This document shows, piece after piece, positions 60,046-64,000 of a DNA stretch of 64,000 bases. The notes beneath the pieces are model-generated. The model was not told the DNA's origin. It did no database searches and worked only from the letters and a program-made list of their open reading frames with translations. Made by a program: the position numbers and the translations under genes. Position 1 is the first letter of the stretch. Every line of letters begins with the position of its first letter. Source of the DNA: Pseudomonas chlororaphis (GTDB lineage Bacteria > Pseudomonadota > Gammaproteobacteria > Pseudomonadales > Pseudomonadaceae); contig NZ_JSFK01000032.1 of the NCBI RefSeq assembly GCF_000783395.1, positions 51,222 to 115,221 of the forward strand, read 5' to 3'.

Positions 60046-63000
60046 ATGGATGTTCGCCAGTACGCCTTTCCTGCGCTCCAACCTTCTGCGGTCGGGAAAG
60101 ACCGTGAACGTTTTTTGGGCATGCCCAAGCGCGGGCTGGCATTTCTGTTGGCGAACGTCATGTTCTGGCAACCAATGTGGGCACAGGCCGACGGCATCGT
60201 GGTGGCCAACCCCAATACGTCGCTGGATCGTGCCGGCAATGGCGTGCCGATCATCAACATCGCTACGCCCAATGCCAGCGGCCTGTCGCATAACCAGTTC
60301 CACGACTACAACGTCGGTGCGCAGGGGCTGATCCTCAACAACGGCTCGACGCAGAATAATCTGACGCAGTTGGGCGGGCACATCATTGATAACCCGAACC
60401 TGAAAAACAGCGGTTCGGCGCAGGCGATTCTCAACGAAGTCATCAGCGGCAATCCGAGCCAGTTGCGCGGCTACACCGAAGTGGCGGGGCAGTCGGCGCG
60501 GGTGATCGTCGCCAACCCGTATGGCATTACCTGCAACGGTTGCGGCTTCATCAACTCGCCACGGGTGACATTGACCACCGGTAAACCGGTGCTCGACAAC
60601 GGTCGGCTGGATCGCTTTCAAGTGGATCAGGGTTCGGTGGCCATCGAAGGTGCAGGCCTCAACGCGACCAACGTTGACCGCTTTGAAATCATCACCCGCA
60701 GCGCAAAGATCAACGCGCAACTGCAGGCGCAGAACCTGACGATTGTCGCCGGGCGCAACGACGTCAACGCACAAACCCTTAATGCAACGGCACGGGCCGA
60801 TGACGGCAGCGCCAAACCGCAACTGGCGATCGATTCTTCGGCGCTCGGCGGCATGTACGCCGGGGCGATCAAACTGGTCGGCACCGAGGCCGGGGTCGGG
60901 GTGAAACTCGACGGCAAGCTGATTGCCAGCGGCGGCGATATCCAGCTCGACGCCAACGGCCAACTGAGTCTGGTCGACACCTCGGCCGCCGGCGCGGTCA
61001 ACGTCAAAGCCGCGAGCCTTGATGCACGCGGCCCGGTTTACGCCGGCACCGCGCTCAACGTACAAACCCAGGGCAACCTGACCAACCGCCAGACCGTCGC
61101 GGCCCGTGACAGCATCAGCCTCAGCGCCGGCGGGCAACTGACCAACGCCGGCGCCATCGATGCCGGCGTCAATGCCGACGGCAGCCGCAATGCCAACGGC
61201 GATCTGAGTATCACCGCGCAGAACCTCGACAACACCGGCAAAACGCTCACCGCCAGCCGCAATCTGACGGTCAACACCGCGCAAACCCTGAACAACCAGG
61301 GCGGTACGCTCAGCGGCCAAACCGCTGCGATCAGCGCCGGCACGCTGGATAACCGCAACGCCGGCAAAGTGCAGAGCAACACCACCCTGAATCTCAACGC
61401 CGCGCAGGTGCTCAACAGCCAAGGCGTGATCACCAGCAACGGCATTCTTACCGCCAACATCGGCCAGTTGATCAACAGCAACGGCGAACTCAGCAGCCAG
61501 ACCGACGTGGTTCTCAACGTCACCTCGCTGGATAACGTTGCCGGCCTGATGAGCGCCGGCCGTCTGCTCGACATCAGCGCCCTCGGCGCGATCAACAACC
61601 GCACCGGCCGGATCGGCGCCAAACAGACCTTGTTGGTAAAAGCCCAACAGCTCGACAACAGCCAGCAAGGCCAGTTGACCAGCGAAGGCACGCTGACCAC
61701 GCGGATCAGCGAGCAACTGAACAACCAGAACAAGGGCCTGATCCAGGCCAACGGCGCCATGAACGTGCAGGCCACGCGCCTGGATAACCGCGCCGGCAAG
61801 ATTTCCAGCCTTAACACCCTGACCGTCAGCAGCGCCAACACCGACAACCGTGGCGGGACGATTCGCGCCGATCAGGCCGCCAAACTGCTGATCGACACCC
61901 TGGACAACCGCGACAAGGGCCGCCTCGAAAGCAAGACCGCGCTGAGCTTTGACGGCAACACGCTGGATAACAGCAATGGCGGCCTGCTCACCGCAACCGG
62001 TCTGTTGAGCCTCAAAGCCAAAACCGTGACCAACGACGGTGGACGAATTTCCACCAAGGGCGATATCGACGCCAACATCGACAGCCTCAATCAAGAGCAC
62101 GGTGAACTGGTCGCCGAAGGCAACCTGTTGCTGACCGGCAAAACCCTCAACAGCCATCAGGACAGTCTGGTCGGTTCGCTCAAGACCTTGACCGTCAACG
62201 TCGAACAGATCGACAACCGCGCCAGCACACTGTCCAGCCAGCTGGATTTGCACATCAACGGTTCGCGCCTGGACAACAGCGACGGCGGCAAGGTGCTGTC
62301 CGACACCACACTGGCGCTGAAAGTCGCGCAGATCATCAATGCCACTAACGGCCTGATTTTCAGCAAAGGCGCGAGCACCCTCAGCGGCATCGGTCTGAGC
62401 AACGTCGGCGGGCGCATCGTCAGCCAGAACACGCTCGGGCTGACCTTCGACGAGACCATGGACAACCAGCAAGGCCTGATCAGCAGTGAAGGGCAGATGA
62501 CCCTCAGCGCCGGCAGCCTCGACAACCGTCTGGGCAAACTGTCGAGCCTTGAAGCGATGGCGCTGACCGCCAGCGGTTCCGTGCTGAGTCAGGGCGGCCT
62601 GATCGTTTCGCAGAAAGGCCTGACCTTTAAAAGTGGCAGTCTGGATAACAGCGACAACGGCATCATCAGCGCCAAGGCTGATTCGACCCTGACTACTGGT
62701 GAGTTGAAGAACCGACAGGGCGGCAGTATCGCCACCGATGGCTCGCTATTATTGACCGCCGCGCACCTGGACAACTCCGGCGGCAGCCTCGGCAGTCAGC
62801 AGAAACTCGAAGTCTCGGTGACCTCGCTGGAGCAGGACGACGGTGAGCTGTTCAGCAACGGCGACCTGACCCTGGACATGAACAACGGTCTGCTCAATAA
62901 CCAGCGCGGCAATATCCATACGCCGGGCCAGTTGCTGCTGAAAAACCTCAAGGACGTCAACAACAGCGCCGGCGAAATCTCCGCCGCCAAGGCCTGGAGC

Positions 63001-64000
63001 GTCAACGCACAAAGCCTGAAAAACGACGGCGGCAAACTGCTCAGCAACGAAAAGCTCACCCTGGTCATCGAGCGTGCGCTGAGCAACGTCAAAGGCCTGA
63101 TCGCCTCCGCCAGCCTCGACAGTCACAGCGACAGTTTGAACAACAACAGCGGCGACATTCGTGTGCGGGGCGATGTTGATTTCAGCGTAACTGGCATGTT
63201 CGATAACCACAACGGTGTGGTCATCGCCGACAACGGCCTGACGATCATCGCCGCGAGTCTGGATAACCGTCAGGAAGGTCTGATCGGTTCGACTAATGCG
63301 CTGAAGCTCAACGTCGAGCGTGTCGACAACCGCAGCGGCGAGCTGTCGAGCAAGAGCGATGTCAGCCTGATCGGCGCTTGGCTCGATAACAGCGACAGCG
63401 GTTACATGCTCGCCGGCGGCAATCTGGCGCTGACCGTCAACGACGTCATCAACCGCAACAAAGGCCTGCTGTCCGGTGACACCGGGCTGACACTGACCGG
63501 CAAGACACTGGAAAACAGTGGTCGCCTGACCAGCCAGAAAGACCTCGCGATCAATCTCTCCGGGGATCTGAACAACGCACAGGGCAGCCTCGTCAACGAA
63601 GGCGCCCTGGCGATCAACGCCGCTAGCCTCAACAACGACGCCGGCACGGTCTCCAGCGCCAAAGCGCTGACCGTCAACACGCGCGGCGCCGTCAGCAACC
63701 AGGGCGGCAAATTGCTGACCAACAGCGATCTCACGCTCAACAGCAGCACACTCGACAACCAGCAAAACGGTGCGATCAGCAGCAAGGCCAATCTGAACAT
63801 CAGCACGGGTGCCCTCAACAACAGTCAGGCGAGCATTTACGCTGACGACCACGTCGAGATCAGTGCCGGTCAGGTGACCAACAGCGGTGGCAGTCTGGGC
63901 GCGGGCAAGACGCTTAACGCCAATGTCCAGGGCCTCGATCAGCAGGGCGGCAAGCTGTTCAGCGGCGGGACTGTCAGCGTCGATCTGAACGGTGGCGCGC
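60046..64000 (+). CDS. FhaB/CdiA-type TpsA exoprotein (5' part; continues past the window)
   Basis: Open for 1318 codons to the window edge with no stop. A signal region ending MWAQA (residue 48) is followed by a TPS secretion domain (about 50-290) with both hallmark motifs, NPNL (116-119) and NPYGI (157-161), and a CNGC pair. From about residue 310 on, degenerate repeats of roughly 20 residues (LDNxxGG/K, LxSxxxLxxxAxxLxN) form the filamentous beta-helix. This is a two-partner-secretion haemagglutinin or contact-dependent inhibition toxin; which one depends on the C-terminus outside the window. No TpsB gene lies upstream, so it should be downstream. Long minus-strand frames here are antisense shadows of the repeats. 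Confidence 0.95.
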   Translation, partial: MDVRQYAFPALQPSAVGKDRERFLGMPKRGLAFLLANVMFWQPMWAQADGIVVANPNTSLDRAGNGVPIINIATPNASGLSHNQFHDYNVGAQGLILNNGSTQNNLTQLGGHIIDNPNLKNSGSAQAILNEVISGNPSQLRGYTEVAGQSARVIVANPYGITCNGCGFINSPRVTLTTGKPVLDNGRLDRFQVDQGSVAIEGAGLNATNVDRFEIITRSAKINAQLQAQNLTIVAGRNDVNAQTLNATARADDGSAKPQLAIDSSALGGMYAGAIKLVGTEAGVGVKLDGKLIASGGDIQLDANGQLSLVDTSAAGAVNVKAASLDARGPVYAGTALNVQTQGNLTNRQTVAARDSISLSAGGQLTNAGAIDAGVNADGSRNANGDLSITAQNLDNTGKTLTASRNLTVNTAQTLNNQGGTLSGQTAAISAGTLDNRNAGKVQSNTTLNLNAAQVLNSQGVITSNGILTANIGQLINSNGELSSQTDVVLNVTSLDNVAGLMSAGRLLDISALGAINNRTGRIGAKQTLLVKAQQLDNSQQGQLTSEGTLTTRISEQLNNQNKGLIQANGAMNVQATRLDNRAGKISSLNTLTVSSANTDNRGGTIRADQAAKLLIDTLDNRDKGRLESKTALSFDGNTLDNSNGGLLTATGLLSLKAKTVTNDGGRISTKGDIDANIDSLNQEHGELVAEGNLLLTGKTLNSHQDSLVGSLKTLTVNVEQIDNRASTLSSQLDLHINGSRLDNSDGGKVLSDTTLALKVAQIINATNGLIFSKGASTLSGIGLSNVGGRIVSQNTLGLTFDETMDNQQGLISSEGQMTLSAGSLDNRLGKLSSLEAMALTASGSVLSQGGLIVSQKGLTFKSGSLDNSDNGIISAKADSTLTTGELKNRQGGSIATDGSLLLTAAHLDNSGGSLGSQQKLEVSVTSLEQDDGELFSNGDLTLDMNNGLLNNQRGNIHTPGQLLLKNLKDVNNSAGEISAAKAWSVNAQSLKNDGGKLLSNEKLTLVIERALSNVKGLIASASLDSHSDSLNNNSGDIRVRGDVDFSVTGMFDNHNGVVIADNGLTIIAASLDNRQEGLIGSTNALKLNVERVDNRSGELSSKSDVSLIGAWLDNSDSGYMLAGGNLALTVNDVINRNKGLLSGDTGLTLTGKTLENSGRLTSQKDLAINLSGDLNNAQGSLVNEGALAINAASLNNDAGTVSSAKALTVNTRGAVSNQGGKLLTNSDLTLNSSTLDNQQNGAISSKANLNISTGALNNSQASIYADDHVEISAGQVTNSGGSLGAGKTLNANVQGLDQQGGKLFSGGTVSVDLNGGA

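Noticed and set aside
59968..62472. 834-codon minus-strand frame (and a similar one at 62749-63852)
   Set aside because: Antisense to the FhaB-type gene, whose plus frame carries NPNL/NPYGI motifs and regular repeats. The low-complexity Val/Ala/Asp-rich antisense translation is a by-product of the repeats.

Overview
The window is a gene-dense, GC-rich stretch of a Pseudomonas chromosome, most likely from the P. fluorescens complex. The evidence is the gene content (CBS/CGL reverse transsulfuration, MetE, a pentonate pathway, SbcCD, a giant two-partner-secretion adhesin) and at least four intergenic inverted-repeat families typical of fluorescent pseudomonads. No rRNA, tRNA, prophage, CRISPR array or intact insertion sequence was seen.

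Layout: 0.4-5.2 kb has an LLM-class flavin monooxygenase, its flavin reductase, a divergent NCS1 nucleobase-type permease and an orphan polyamine-type binding protein. 5.2-12.4 kb has TerC, a DyP peroxidase, AraC with a BASS symporter, a divergent response regulator and hybrid kinase, and two lipoproteins. 12.6-13.7 kb has an exported 13-residue repeat protein and a candidate structured RNA. 13.7-19.7 kb is sulfur amino acid metabolism (CGL, CBS, MetE) plus a GNAT enzyme. 19.7-22.8 kb is a FecBCD/BtuFCD-type importer under a cobalamin riboswitch. 22.8-28.7 kb has a short Ppx/GppA protein, a perfect Pho box, a ParD-like/Map pair, a frameshifted hydrolase, a crotonase with TetR, and a signal-less SBP_bac_3 protein. 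28.8-40.2 kb is a catabolic block: a PotABCD-like importer, RibBA, a DUF1330-like protein, Nudix, FCD-type GntR, CMD, a second flavin reductase, ALDH, an alpha/beta hydrolase and a PF06684 protein. 40.6-44.1 kb is a YCF48 + RND exporter pair. 44.3-53 kb is a GntR-controlled sugar-acid (pentonate to 2-oxoglutarate) pathway. 53-54.1 kb has small exported proteins, 54.2-59.7 kb has GST-sbcC-sbcD, and from 60.0 kb to the window edge runs the 5' part of a huge FhaB/CdiA-type TpsA gene.

The most interesting signal is a 16-bp operator, TGG(T/A)ATACCATAATA(C/T), found in five promoter regions 30 kb apart. The sites lie upstream of flavin reductase 1/LLM, the permease, the PotABCD-like operon, RibBA/DUF1330, and the PF06684-hydrolase-ALDH-flavin reductase 2-CMD-GntR-Nudix operon. 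This ties the two blocks into one probable regulon of the FadR-type regulator at 35440-36192. I infer a split catabolic pathway built around a two-component flavin monooxygenase (uptake, oxygenation, hydrolysis, aldehyde oxidation) with its own riboflavin-synthesis gene. The substrate is unknown; a nitrogen heterocycle or amine is suggested by the transporter types.

Other points worth a look are a structured RNA candidate at 13.5-13.7 kb, a perfect Pho promoter apparently driving only a ~50-nt transcript, one repeat inserted inside another, repeats that supply the stop codons of two genes, a long repeat with three 51-bp internal units, and a 12-bp perfect inverted repeat before the adhesin gene.
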